DNA of 64,000 nt from Bolinopsis microptera (GCF_026151205.1 NC_087073.1:15891837-15955836), one strand, 5' to 3'. Shown: positions 47,035 through 59,810, counted from the stretch's first letter. The notes: generated by a model not told the origin, from the sequence alone. Translations and numbers: made by a program.

Positions 47035-48132
47035 TTACACCGTCGACAATTCATATGACAAATTTTACACTGCAATCATAGTCGACGATAACTAAGTATC
47101 TTCTAATTCTTTTAAATCTGAGGCATATATAATTTATGTCGAAAGGATATTCCCTTTTTGACCACCTTACCATTCTGATTGATTTTGCACATGACTGACA
47201 TGTTTTAACTGGAGAAGGGATTCGCACAGTGGTAGTTTTATAAACCACTTTTAATTTATTGACCTATTATACCTAGTGGTAGTTTTATAGACCACATTTA
47301 ATTTATTAACTTATCATACTTAGTATTTATTGTTGGTGACTGTATCACCCAGTTCTAACATTTGATAATTGTACAGTTTATTGACGACACATTGACTGAA
47401 TGTTATTTTATATTCTAATTTATATTCTAGATATTTTATTTATTTTTCAACAGACGACAACTTCCTGTTTTTTCTTCTATATTAGTTACTCATATCTCTT
47501 GTACAGACTGTTTTACAAGGACATTGACAGATGATACTCACATTAGGCATTCATTATTGCATCTAAATTATTTCACTTGCATTAGGTTTAGAAATTTATT
47601 CTCTGGTTATCAGATTTCAAATTTTTAATCAATTTGTAGTATGACAGTAAGGTATATAAGAAGTTATTTAATTTTGCTTGGGCTATTATATTGACTATTG
47701 AGGTTTAATGATGATATGGAATTTGAATTCTATATAAATTTACACTATGTGGTTGGGGCATTTTGCATAGTAAATATTGTTACTACTCCTATATATCGTA
47801 TTATTTGATTGGTATTCGATTTCTGATTATTTCTTAGGAATATGATTATTATATCTCAATTTGGCTTTAGGTAGGGTGCCCCGCTAAAAGAACTGGATTC
47901 TTCCAGGAAGCATCCCGTGCACAGACCTTGGTCTACATATATATTAAATTATTAACCATTCATTCTGTATGTGCACGAAAATTTATTTCAAAAAGAGAAT
48001 TAGGTGACTGTATTTTGTTCTAATGTTGATATTAATATAAGTATGTTCTAGTTGTTAATCCTTTTGTTTTAACGTTTTTATGGTACTCTCCTTAAATTAT
48101 TTCAATGCAGTCACTCAGATGATTTTTAAATC

Positions 48133-48926
48133 AGGACACTTAAATAAAGACACATACTCTGCCCACAATAAGGGGCCATAATTTTAAATTATGTAACAGT
48201 ATAGAATTATTATTATTATATGGAGTTAAAGCAAATCTGGTATTTCTACTGGTTCAGTTTAATTGAATATGTCCGTGTGAAGGTTCAGATAGCCATGTGT
48301 ATACGCGTACTGCGTGACACGCTTGTTTCACCCTCGTGCGCTACTGCAAGTGAGAGGGCTCTGGTTAGAGCAAGTGTGAAGGGTGTTATGGACCATATAT
48401 TTTCTTATAGATGTCAATAGTTGATTGCCTCTCTCATACGCCTCATCTACAGTTTTTCCTTTAATGGAGATAACAGTGTGTACAGTAAAACCCCAATTTA
48501 TCACGCCCCGATTTACCACAAACCCCGATTTACTGCAAACCTTGATTTAACGCGGCTTCTTCCTTTCTCCCAAACTCCGCGGTAAATCAGGGTATTGCTG
48601 TATTTATATGCAAAGGAGGAATAGGAGTGATCCAAAAACATAATCTTGTAGCTAGCTTTGATAACTTGCAATCAAAAGGTTAAAGATACAGGTCTTGCTG
48701 GCTAAATTAATCCATGGGGTGGGGAAAAGACTGCAGGTACATAATAAACAGTCCACAGTCCCTACAGTTGACTCAGTCAAATAAAAGGAAATTACTGTGA
48801 GGAAGGGCCCTACCAAAAGATTTAAATCTTGTCGGTGTACCCATCATATACAATATACATTATACACACATGAATGTATTGTAAACAATTATGGCCCCTT
48901 AGCTTATTGTGGGCAGAATGTGTCCT
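48133..48926. mobile_element. Possible MITE with ~45-bp terminal inverted repeats
   Basis: The left end AGGACAC, then CTCTGCCCACAATAAGGGGC (to about 48183), is matched in reverse by GGCCCCTTAGCTTATTGTGG and GTGTCCT (about 48886-48926). Small indels separate the arms. No coding frame inside. Target duplication not clear. Confidence 0.55.
48483..48600. mobile_element. 118-bp pogo/Tigger-like MITE with TA target
   Basis: Starts CAGTAAAACCCCAATTTA and ends GGTATTGCTG, flanked by TA on both sides. Inside are repeated CCCCGATTTACC-like words and a CGCGG/CCGCGG fold. The ends and TA duplication fit the Tc1/mariner-pogo superfamily. It lies inside the larger inverted-repeat element. Confidence 0.7.
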
Positions 48927-49711
48927 GTCGGAATATTCAAGTAAAACAAAGATCTTTTAGCAACATCAAAAAAAAGTATTCTGTACCCATGATAAATGCG
49001 TTATAGTAAGTTCTTGATGTTAACCGACACCACTGGTCCTAGTTAGATTTAGCCATGGCACGACTACTCAAAAGTAACAGTTAAATAGGTGTGACATACT
49101 ATTATATTCTTATAATTATATCATATGAATTGATTGCACTGCTAATAAATAAAATACTTTGTTTTACTAAAAAAATACTTTGTTTTACTAGTACTCATAT
49201 TCAATATTACTACCATTTCAAAGAAGTGGTTTTATCCAAGTATTTATCAAAAATGTAGATATAAATCTCAGGAAATCTAAGTTCGACCCATATCTATAAT
49301 CTCTGAAATTTCTGTGCAATTGTACGAAGAATTACGTAAGTTATTAAAGGGTTGTATGGGCAGTTTCTTCTGGGCCACCCTGTATTATATAAAATTGTAC
49401 TTTTTATGTGCTTTTTATGTGTTGGAGGATGCTTCCTATAAGAATCCTGTTCTTTTGGTGGGGCAACCAGAACAAAAGCGTCCAGAGATTAAACAGTCAT
49501 GTTTTCTTTATTTTCACCCTTAAAATTAAGAAATTTTGTTTAAGATGGGTTAGCTCAGTTATTGCATCTTTTGTGTCTGAATCAATCATTTCAACGTACA
49601 CAAATTCTATCAAAGTATGATAATGTCAATAATTCATCTTGTGTTACACCAGTGATCTTGTAAACAATTTGACTGTTGATTTCATTGCAATATATTTACA
49701 GGGTGTAAGTC

Positions 49712-50167
49712 ATGGTCATGTTAGTGTCCGCCGGAATCCTTATCTTACGACATGTATCAGGCAACCCTGAAATTCTGCTTTTAAAGTCTGCTGAAGGTTG
49801 TTGCTGGGGTCCTCCTAAAGGCCATCTAGAAGGATCTGAAAATGGTTTCGATGCTGCTATTAGGGAAACTTATGAAGAAACTGGAATAACCTTCGATGAA
49901 ATTGATATGATTGATGGCTTTCAAGAATTAATCTCCTATCAAAGTAGGTCAAGACGGTTCAAAACTGTTGTATTTTACCTTGCAAAAGTGGTTGACTCAG
50001 ACGTGAAAATCAACCTGTCATCAGAACACAATGATTATGCATGGACCACTCTGACTAAAGCTCTTGCTTTAGTTCAACTGGAATCGATAAAGAAAGCTCT
50101 CTGCTCGGCATTTGCTGTTTACAAAGATGTTAGAAATAAGCGCCCTGCAATTTGTGAAGCAATGTAA
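49712..50167 (+). CDS. NUDT2: Nudix hydrolase, NUDT2-like diadenosine tetraphosphatase
   Basis: Single-exon frame of 151 residues, close to the ~147 of vertebrate NUDT2, which cleaves Ap4A to ATP and AMP. The Nudix box is complete: G37 HLEGSE43, then R51 ETYEETGI59, matching GX5EX7REUXEEXGU. The preceding WGPPKGHLE and the N-terminal SAGILILR strand fit the asymmetrical Ap4A hydrolase group. YAWTTLTKAL near the C-terminus fits the family's tail. Start: ATG 49712, ten bases after an acceptor-like TTTACAG at 49701. It is intron-free in the coding part. It stands alone between retroelements and a 2.6-kb non-coding stretch. Confidence 0.88.
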   Translation: MVMLVSAGILILRHVSGNPEILLLKSAEGCCWGPPKGHLEGSENGFDAAIRETYEETGITFDEIDMIDGFQELISYQSRSRRFKTVVFYLAKVVDSDVKINLSSEHNDYAWTTLTKALALVQLESIKKALCSAFAVYKDVRNKRPAICEAM

Positions 50168-52810
50168 CACTAGCCGATATTCAATATGCTTAGGTGTTAA
50201 ATCAAACTCTGATCAGTTGATTGAAACCGTTAGTTTTTACATTCATGTTTCTGTACCTCTCTACTTATTTTTTGAAAATTTAACACAAGTATAATTTTGA
50301 TGCACAATAGTTTAACCCTGTGCTCAGGGTTTTAGATCATATATCTGCATATTTAGCAAAGCTTTCATTGTTTGTACATCCTTTGACACACTAGCATTTT
50401 CTACTGTGAATGTACATCTATTTGAATTTTATGTATAGTATTTTAAAGTAAGCTAATTTATTTATGATGTCCCATGTACATGTCGTTGAGGCAATTGTCA
50501 TACCGCTTAGGAAACATTCTTACTTAGAGATAGTATATTATGAATTATAGAGGACTGAACATAATACCTAAGTTAGTATAGAACAGTTAACATTTATAAA
50601 CTACTAGAATATTTAGAAATAGATTATACCGATGGAGTAGGCATATTTAAACTGTAAATAGACACCAGTAGAGGCATGGCCCATTGATACTTTTTAATGT
50701 ACAATATAGACATATTATGGTAGCCAACAATTGTCATTACACTTATATCTAAATTATATGAAGAAGTTTTTATTTATCATTCCAAATCGAGATTTTTAAC
50801 GTAAAAGGATAATATTTTTATCGTTTTTAATAACCTTTTTTGTACATTTTTTGTTTTTGTACACTTTATGAAGTTATGACTCTTTAAAATGTTTCTATGT
50901 TAAGATAGTTTGAACAGAGAGATTTTACTATTTCTTGTTCTTACATGAACAGTAAAATTTTTTTGCACTTCTATTCAATACATTGTAAAAATATGTAGCT
51001 GGACACTACACCCATATTCTAAGTATATTGTTGGAAGCTAAAGTATCAATAGTCGATGATATAATACATATTATGTTAATGTTAATTCGATCATCAACAT
51101 GTAGATTGTAGAAGGACCTAATCGTGACCCCCGAGGGTTCATTTACCGTTCTTATTATAAATTGCAATAGTTATAACCTTCTGGAACTACAAAAATTGAT
51201 AGGAAGTGCATGAAATAGGTACTTAAATGAGGTTGTGCAGAAATGAGTTCAGTTCAAAGCTTCCGCCAATCATTACATAATATATAATAAACCTCAGTTT
51301 TCCTCCATCATTCCTTGAACTCACTTCTGGGCAGTCGTATTAGATATTCTGGAAACACGTTTCCAGTGTATAAACGGCTTATGATAGATGTCTATTTGTT
51401 GCCTTGAAGTAAGTGTAAGACCATTCAAGTACAGTCAAACCACTGTTTAGAAGGCTTTTTGGGGGAGTGCAAAAATTCCGGGTAAATGAAAGTGAATGTT
51501 AAAACTTACAATTTCTTTAACCATAAAGAGAAAAAAGCCTGGATATTCGAGGAACCTGGTAAATAGTGTCACGGTTAAAATTGGTTTGACTGTACAACTT
51601 TATTGGCAATTATTAGGAATTGTTTGATAATGTTTCATCTTGGTTAGGAATCGTTCACATTATATATTACATATGCATAAGCCAACTTCTAGACGAGGGG
51701 GTTTGGGAATGGGTAGTACCCTTAATTAATTTCTATACATAATAGCTATATCTAAACAAGTTTATAGAGCAGATGGGGTGGAGGTAAAGAAGAAAGCTAA
51801 AATCTTGCTTATGTTATGTGTGAACGATCCCTTATTGCCGATAAGGTTTGATCTTTACAACGTTAAAATTTGACAGCAAGCTAATTATTTGAAGATGTGA
51901 GATTTAGAGTGAAATTTTACTTATATGATGTTGAAAACCCAATTAGAACTAGGTTTAAGATTTAAGAAGCATACACCTTACTGACTATCAACTCAGAACA
52001 ATATGCAAAATTTCTAGTTTTTAAATTTTTTGATTCTTTAATAACTTTTTGACTCATTAAAATGTATAAATTTTATCGAAACGGTTATCGAACCATTTCA
52101 GTGCATTAAAACAATGATATCATTGATTGCTTTTAAAACGTTCAAACACATCACATTTTAAAGATGTATGCTTCTATTAATTGATTTTAGGTTGTGTAAT
52201 TGAATTTACAATTCAAGACTGCAAAACGGCTGGCTTGGAGCCAATGTTTTTAACTGAAACATTGGTGTGCTCTACCTCACTAACGTGAGAGGTTAAGATT
52301 TAAATGTGATATTATCAAAATTTTAGTCTCTTGATTGCATAGCAATATCATCATACTTGACTATATCAAAACTGAGGGATAAATTCCTCAAACTTCTAAA
52401 CAAGGATGAAATTGTTGGATGAATCGTTTAAGTTAGATCAAAACCACGCCTGAGCTGCTTATACGGTCAAGGAAACACCTCAAAGATTTTTATTTCCGAA
52501 TGAAAATACAAATTAGTTAGTTTTAGGATATCCATTTACAATGTTTTGCAGTCATGGTAATATTTTAATTACTAAAAAGGTATGTTACTTTAAACGATGT
52601 TTATAATTGAGGGTTGGATATTCTAATCAACTGTAATATTTCTAATTGGATCGTATCCTCTGCGTCTAATTGCTACAAATTGTCTTATTGCTACAAATAT
52701 TTCAAATCTTATTATTATATGTATCAGTTATTGTATAATTTTAATTAACAATTTGTTACTCACTCTACATAACTTTGATGTTACACGTTCTTGTAGGTGT
52801 TAAAAGAGTG
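50168..52810. other. Long AT-rich non-coding region
   Basis: NUDT2 3' UTR and spacer. The only structured item recognised is the pogo-like MITE at 51432-51592. Small hairpin-forming words occur near 52200-52300 (for example CTCACTAACGTGAG), but no RNA gene could be assigned. Confidence 0.45.
51432..51592. mobile_element. 161-bp pogo/Tigger-like MITE with TA target
   Basis: Ends CAGTCAAACCACTG and TTGGTTTGACTG are inverted repeats, with TA on each side. No coding capacity. Typical of MITEs mobilised by a pogo-type transposase. Confidence 0.85.
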
Positions 52811-54963
52811 ATGGTTGTGGGGATTGCCATAGCATCGGCAGTGTTTGCAGCAGCGTGCTACGTACTCTATACCACCAGAGTACCTACCCCAAAGGGGCTG
52901 CCTGCTAAAGTCCTCACCAGGGCCGTTAATGGAGAAGAACACCATCGGGAGAGTGTAATGGAAGATGGCTGGGTCCCTGTTATATCCACACTCTATGAAG
53001 CGTTCAAAAGAGGATATGTTTTGGGCCCTTCAGCTCCTTTTCTGGGGTTCCGGCAAATGGAGCTCCCTGGCAAGCCTTATAAATGGCTTAGTTATGAACA
53101 GGTATTTTGATTTTAGACTTAGAATTCAGTTTTAAAAGAGGTACAATTAATTTTAATTTCGTGTGTTAATTTTGCATAAACAACTTGAGAGTTAGAAAGT
53201 AGTTTGAAGGTTATAAAGTAGTATAATAATAATATACAATTTCTTTATTAAGAAACACTAATTTAAATTTTTTTCAGATATACGAAAGATTCCGAAATGT
53301 AGGATCGGGTCTTGTTGATAAAGGTTGTCAGGAACAGAGCTTTGTTGGGATATACGCCAAGAACAGCCCTAACTGGGGGGTCGTCATGCACGCTTGCAGC
53401 GCTTACAATATGACACTTGTGCCCCTCTATGATACCCTGGGTGCTAAAGCAATGACACACATCCTCGATACTACCGGACTTGAAGTTGTCTTTGTTGATT
53501 CTGCTCTCGTATATAATATCTTAAAGTGGGCTGAGGAGTCTAAGATAAAGTTGATCGTGTCGATAGGCAGTGATTTGTCCGATGAGAACATAGAAAAAGC
53601 GGCAAGTCTAGGTGTTGACATCATTAAGCTTGGTGACTTTGAGGTTTATGGCCTGACCAAACGAATTGAGCCCAGGCCTCCTACTCCAGAGGACATAGCT
53701 CTGATTTGTTATACCAGTGGAACTACTGGTACACCAAAAGGAGCTCTGATATCCCATGGTAACATTGCTGCTTGTTGCATGGGACTGAAAGCAAATGTCA
53801 CCACTTTTCTGGACCACCGTGATACCATTATCTCTTACCTCCCTTTGGCTCATGTTTATCAATTCGCCGTCGAATGCTTCTTTGCTTATTTAGGGGCAAA
53901 GATTGGATATTTCCAAGGAGATCTGAAGCTTCTTCTGAACGATTTTGAAACTCTTTCACCCACCGTAATTCCATCTGTGCCTCGAGTTTTAAACAAAGCT
54001 TTTGATAAAATAAACGGCCTTGTTCACGAAAAAGCTCTCGTTGGGAAACTCTTCGACATCGCCTTAGCATCAAAAATGAAAGAGGTTGAGGCAGGAATCT
54101 ACCGTCGTAACTCTCTTTGGGACCGCATTCTTTTCAAGAAAGTACAGAAATCCTTTGGAGGTAAATGTCGTCTGCTGATCACCGGATCTGCACCTTGCCG
54201 AGGTGATATCTTGCAATGGTACAGAGCTGTATTGGGATGCTACGTTATGGAGGGTTTCGGTCAAACTGAGATGTCCGGAGTGAGCACTATGTCATTGGAC
54301 GGTGACCACTCGATTGGTCACATCGGAGTACCCTTCCCATCTCTGAGAGTTAAGCTTGTTGATGTACCTGAGAAAGAGTATTTTGCAAAGGATAACCGCG
54401 GTGAGATCTGCTTCCAAGGCCCCACAGTCTTTAAAGGCTACTTCAAAGACCCCGAGAAGACGGCAGCTGCTATCGACAGTGAAGGATGGCTGCATTCAGG
54501 AGATATCGGCAAGTGGACAGACCATGGATGTTTATCGATAATCGACCGAAAAAAGAATCTGTTTAAGCTTGCTCAGGGTGAATACATTGCTCCAGATAAG
54601 ATTGAGGCCGTCTACGAGCGCTGCCCAATTGTTGGTCAATGTTTCGTGTACGGAGAGTCCCTCAAGTCAAGTCTTGTAGGTATCATAGTACCAGATGAAC
54701 TGATTCTGTCTAAAATGGACCCCCCAATTTCTGTAGAAGAATTTGTTGCAGATCCCAACAGTGCTGGCATGGTCCTCCAAACGATCCAGACAATGGGCCA
54801 AAAGGAGCTGAAGAGTTTTGAACAGGTACGACACATCAAACTTGTACCCGAGGCTTTCACTGTTGAGAACAACCTGGTGACTCCTACCATGAAGAAGAGA
54901 AGAGAAGCTATCGCTGCATCTTACACTGATGTCCTTCAGTCCATGATGGTCAACATGGTGTAG
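52811..54963 (+). CDS. ACSL: Long-chain fatty acid-CoA ligase (ACSL1/5/6 type)
   Basis: Activates long-chain fatty acids to acyl-CoA with ATP, normally on ER or outer mitochondrial membranes. Exons 52811-53101 and 53278-54963 join in phase 0 to give 658 residues. An N-terminal hydrophobic anchor (VVGIAIASAVFAAACYVLY) matches the membrane anchor of the family. The AMP-binding P-loop YTSGTTGTPKG lies near residue 242. EGFGQTEMSG and GDHSIGHIGVPFP follow, and the ACSL signature DRKKNLFKLAQGEYIAPDKI is near 519-538. The C-terminus carries FEQVRHIKLVPEAFTVENN. The start is taken as ATG 52811, 14 bases after TTCTTGTAG; an in-frame ATG at 52778 lies upstream of that acceptor and would add 11 residues. 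All motifs are intact. The subclass within ACSL is by overall look only. Confidence 0.93.
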
Positions 54964-56186
54964 TTTGTTCAATATCCATCCAATATCCACTGTAACGAAC
55001 AGTTGTAACTTTTATAATCCTTTGTGCTATGTCAAAATATCTTATTAATATCATACCATAATACTAAAAACTTCAAAATTATTATATTGAAGTTTGCTTG
55101 CTATTTATCACCTATCATTACCAGAGTATCCCATAATATGTACTGGGATTCAAACTTCATTGCACACGTTTATGCTGGACACACTTATTTTAAATTAGAT
55201 TTCAGATTAGATCCAATTAGATTTATTTTTCCAAACTATCTGATAGTATCAGATAGCTTAGTAACATAATTGAAACTTTTTCAGATATTCCCGGATTGAT
55301 TTGATTTTAGAGAATCAGATTTAAAAGTATGTTCTTACTGGAAATGGGTGGACTTTCATTTACACGAATTGAATAGTTTATATGAAATTTTTGTGTTTTC
55401 AACCATCCCAGGTTATTGTTGTGTTTGCCAGTTTTAAATTAATCTTAACGTTTTATTTATGAATAATTTGTACCTTGATTTTTGTATCCTTCGTGATTGT
55501 TAAAAATAAGTTTAAAATTATTATTATCATATCCATGATGTACTTTTTTTTATGTGTTAGCTTGGTACTTCGCTCTTCTATAATTATACTCTGTCGTAAT
55601 TGCTTACAGGAAGAAATTAAAACATACCATCTCCAAACTTATTTAAATTGTATGGTTCCTGTAAGTCTTAAATCTAACCATACTCTTCACGAATACTATC
55701 AACATGGTGATAAATTGCGTTTAAACATTTCACAATTCCGGAATGGCACTTTAAATGTATAGGCCAAACGGATTCAATTCATTCGATTAATTAATATAAT
55801 TCCATTCTTAATATCAAATCCATGTCTAGGCAACCTCCATAATAAGATGTGTGGCTGAATAGCAAACAAAGACGCTTTCAAAGAATTTTTCAAATTTGTA
55901 AGTTTCATCAGCAGTCCTTTTTAAAGAGAACACTAGGTTTTCCCGGATGAATATTTAATATCCTGCAGAGCACAAATTTTAAGCATGTCAACATCATTGA
56001 TCAACCTACCATTAAATCAATTATAGAACGTTGTAAATTTTACAACTCATTCAATCCTCTATAACAGTCCGAAATATAATTACTATTAACATGATTGCTT
56101 TGTAAATTCCTAATCCACTCGCCCTTCATATAATTCCACTATGAAAATTCACTCTCAGAAGCTTTATTATCTAATATTACTGCAGG
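54964..56186. other. Intergenic spacer
   Basis: ACSL 3' UTR and spacer, strongly AT-rich. A 95-codon open frame at 55475-55762 is low-complexity and unsupported. The spacer ends with TATTACTGCAG, one base before the spartin ATG. Confidence 0.45.
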
Positions 56187-57733
56187 ATGCAAGCTTCACA
56201 CCAGAGTCCATCCAGCTGTACCCAGGTGGACAGTATATACGAAAGAATCAAAACGAAATTAAAGAACGGCTACAAACTAATATTCGAAGCACAGAGTGCT
56301 GACACAGAGGGAGATGTGGAGCGCGCAAAACACTTATACTATCAGGGGCTCAGTCAGATAACCAGAGCTATTAGCATGCGCTGCTCTGATCCCAGATTAC
56401 AACAAGACGTTAAGAAGGCTACCTTTGTTTTGAATATGGCAAAAGAGAGGTTACGAGTTTTGGAGGAGGTTGTTAACGAGCCAAGTGCACCTCCGAAAGA
56501 GGAAGATATGGACTTGTCAAATTTGTTGGAAGATATGGATGATATCCATAGTCTCCTTTCTGGTGCTCAAGAGGCAAAGGAAGTCATTAGCATTCCATCG
56601 GGTATCTCCATATTTGATGTTGATGGTGCTGGGGAAGTCACCCAAACCGGTAAGAATGTCTCCGCGAAGGTGAGTCACCTGATCTCATCCAAGTACACTA
56701 ACCCTGTATCGTGTCTCCAGATAGGAGAGATGATGTATCCACTGGTCTCTAAAGCCTCTCCAGTGCTCCAGGTCGGGGAGAAGCAGTTCATGTTCCCATC
56801 CTTAACTCAAGCTAATAAATACATGGGGGTCATCCTTGAGAATGTAGACTCCAAACAGGTGGCTGATTTTCAGAAGTTGATCATGTCCCTCACCAACCTC
56901 CACGTCAAATCTTGGGATGACGTGATCCTGGATGATAGTTCTAGTAGTGTACAGAGTGTAGAACCAGTCCGACCACCGCCCCCAACACGACCCCCTGCTC
57001 TCTCCACATCAGAGTCCAGCACTGTAGTTAAACCGTATCTGAGAGAGGATCCTCCAGCTCCTCGGACAGTTGATAAAGTATCAGGAGGTATCAGGCTACT
57101 GCTGAGGTGGTGTCCATGGGCCTTGTTTGGGGTTCTAAAGTTGGAGGAGACTTGTTGCGGAAAGGAGCACATTCTCTGAAAGAGCACATCAAACCAAGCA
57201 CCAGGAATGTAGAGATAAGTGATAACACTCGGCAACAGATTGCAACTCTCCGAGATACCACTAAAAACGTGTCCGTCCTGACGGGACAAGCTGTTTGTCA
57301 GCTAGCTTCAGGGATATCAGCCCTCGCTAAACTGGTTGCTCCACATGTTACTGCTGGCGTTAAAAAAGTAGTCGGCTCATCAGATAACAAGTATGTGGCG
57401 GGTGCTAAGAGCAGAATATCAGAACAAAACGTGAAGGACGCCTGTCAGGTGGGAGCCAGTGCACTGGCAGGATTAGCGACACTGTATGATGGTCTGGAGG
57501 AAGGAGCCAAGAACCTGGGGCGGGCCCTGGCTGAGGGCGCTAATGTGACAGTGACAGCTAGATACGGCGAGGCTGCTGGGTCAGTTGCTGAGGATAGCAT
57601 TCACAGTGTTGTTAATGTGGGTTTAACTTATGGGCAGGCTCGGAAACTGGGCGGGAAAGCATTGGTTAAGCGAACTGCGAAGTCTACTGCTAGTGAGGTT
57701 GTGAGACACAACGCTAACGGTCAGACACAGTGA
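56187..57733 (+). CDS. SPART: Spartin (SPART/SPG20), MIT and senescence domains
   Basis: Spartin acts on lipid droplets and endosomes and is linked to lipophagy and cytokinesis. The N-terminal MIT domain lies at about residues 11-85 (KLIFEAQSADTEGDVERAKH, YYQGLSQITRAISM). The middle has SVQSVEPVRPPPPTRPP. The C-terminal senescence domain reads VSMGLVWGSKVGGDLL, GLATLYDGLEEGAKNLGRAL, YGEAAGSVAEDSIHSVVNVG and AKSTASEVV. The frame changes between 57078 and 57107: residues before are in one frame (to VDKVSGG) and ATAEVVSMG continues in another. Skipping GTATCAGGAGGTATCAG (57078-57094) would restore the frame, but a 17-base intron is not credible for an animal without cDNA support, so an indel is the simpler reading. 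The start follows TACTGCAG by one base. Family identity is firm. Confidence 0.88.
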
Positions 57734-58385
57734 ATTTTATAGTTTTCTAAAATATCACGTACTTGTACGTGTTCATGTTAATAGTATTGTGTATAATCTT
57801 GGAGGATTTATACGCTTAATTTTATTACCGAATTTTATCATCGGGCGGGCGCCATAATCAAGTTATAAGTTTGACAATGTGAATTTCATGATATTTATTA
57901 TTCTGTTTAGATGTGTAATATATTTATAGATGTTTCTCGTATTACGTTTTGCAGAAGCTCTGTTGTGCAGAGAATAGAATACTCTCTGTTTTTAAATTTC
58001 ATCCAGTTCAATGTTATACTCATTACAAATATCTTGTTTCTTACATTTTCAACTGAAAAAACAAACACTTGTTTAATTAACTAACGTGAAGCACTTCTCA
58101 AGTCTCAATTAACTCTTTTCTTTTTGAAATTGTTGAACTGCTGACTGAAAGGCTATTTGAAGCTATTTTAAAGCACTGTGAATTTTCTTAATTAAGTCCC
58201 TAACCTTCCTACTGCAGCATTGTATCGTACTCTTGTAAAATCTTTGTGGTGTTAACATAAATGATAAATAACAACACAACAAAACCCAACCTCATTCCCA
58301 CATTATCATAACGTTTGTATTGTACCAAGTGTTAAGGTGACTGGTGAGCTGTCAGACTGACCACACTTCCTGTACTACTTGCAAT
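57734..58385. other. Intergenic spacer
   Basis: Spartin 3' UTR and spacer. No exon or repeat recognised. Confidence 0.4.
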
Positions 58386-58438
58386 ATGGACCATTACAAC
58401 AACCTTGTGACGACTGTCCGACAACTCGTGTCTACCAG
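58386..58438 (+). CDS. Possible first coding exon of an unknown gene
   Basis: ATG opens a frame reading MDHYNNLVTTVRQLVST and ends at a strong donor (CAG then GTAAGAG) in phase 2. The peptide looks natural, but I do not recognise the family. The likely intron begins at once with the 29-bp tandem array, and I found no certain second exon. It is too short to be sure. Confidence 0.35.
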
Positions 58439-58501
58439 GTAAGAGACATTCTGCTCAATCAGCCCCGGGGTACTTTAATTCTATGTAGTTATAGTGCATG
58501 T

Positions 58502-59804
58502 GGCATGTAATACCTTAAATCGTATCTTGTGATAATATGTAATACCTTCATTCTTATCTTGTGGTATGTAATACCTTCATTCTTATCTTGTGGTATGTAA
58601 TACCTTCATTCTTATCTTGTAGTATGTAATACATTAAATCTTATCTTGTAGTATGTAATACCTTCAATCTTATCTTGTAGTATGTAATACCTTCATTCTT
58701 ATCTTGTGGCATGTAATACCTTCTTTCTTATCTTGTAGTATGTGATACCTTCAATCTTATCTTGTAGTATGTAATACCCTAAATCTTATCTAATATCTTG
58801 TAAATATGTAATACCTTCATTCTTATCTTGTGGTATGTTAGTTGATTATAATTGGTTAGTTCTTGTAATTACATGTAAAATTTGAGTTCCAGTCTGGTTC
58901 CAGACATGATGGCACCCCACCTTCACAAATTCAAAAAGTTCATTCTTATATATTGTAGTATGTAATACCTTCATTCTTATCTTGTGGCATGTAATACCTT
59001 CATTCTTATCTTGTAGTATGTAATACCTTCATTCTTATCTTGTGGCATGTAATACCTTCATTCTTATCTTGTAGTATGTAATACCTTCATTCTTATCTTG
59101 TAGTATGTAATACCTTCAATCTTATCTTGTGGCATGTAATACCTTCATTCTTATCTTGTGGTATGTAATACCTTCATTCTTATCTTGTAGTATGTAATAC
59201 CTTCATTCTTATCTTGTAGTATGTAATACCTTCATTCTTATCTTGTAGTATGTAATACCTTCATTCTTATCTTGTAGTATGTAATACCTTCAATCTTATC
59301 TTGTGGCATGTAATACCTTCATTCTTATCTTGTGGTATGTAATACCTTCATTCTTATCTTGTAGTATGTAATACCTTCATTCTTATCTTGTGGTATGTTA
59401 GTTGATTATAATTGGTTAGTTCTTGTAATTACATGTAAAATTTGAGTTCCAGTCTGGTTCCAGACATGATGGCACCCCACCTTCACAAATTCAAAAAGTT
59501 CATTCTTATATATTGTAGTATGTAATACCTTCATTCTTATCTTGTGGCGTGTAATACCTTCATTCTTATCTTGTAGTATGTAATACCTTCATTCTTATCT
59601 TGTGGCATGTAATACCTTCATTCTTATCTTGTGGTATGTAATACCTTCATTCTTATCTTGTAGTATGTAATACCTTCATTCTTATCTTGTGGTATGTTAG
59701 TTGATTATAATTGGTTAAGTGGTTAGTTTTTGTAATTACATGTAAAATTTGAGTTCCAGTCTGGTTCCATGATGGCACCCCACCTTCACAAATTCAAAAA
59801 GTTG
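58502..59804. repeat. 29-bp tandem repeat with higher-order organisation
   Basis: About 35 copies of a unit containing TATGTAATACCTTCATTCTT then ATCTTGTAG. A ~110-120-bp non-repeat block (GTTGATTATAATTGGTTAGT ... CACCTTCACAAATTC) interrupts the array at 58838-58957, 59398-59517 and 59697-59804. The array therefore expanded in larger segments of about 560 and 300 bp. Confidence 0.93.
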
Positions 59805-59810
59805 GAATGA

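Larger units (their letters stand above)
47035..49711. other. Intergenic region holding small transposon remnants
   Basis: AT-rich with no host exon seen. Contains an inverted-repeat element (48133-48926) with a pogo-like MITE inside it, annotated separately. It ends with the TATATTTACAG acceptor-like motif ten bases before the Nudix gene ATG. Confidence 0.45.

Noticed and set aside
55475-55762. 95-residue frame with hydrophobic start
   Set aside because: Low-complexity AT-rich translation (runs of Ile and Phe) without family features or a clear start context.
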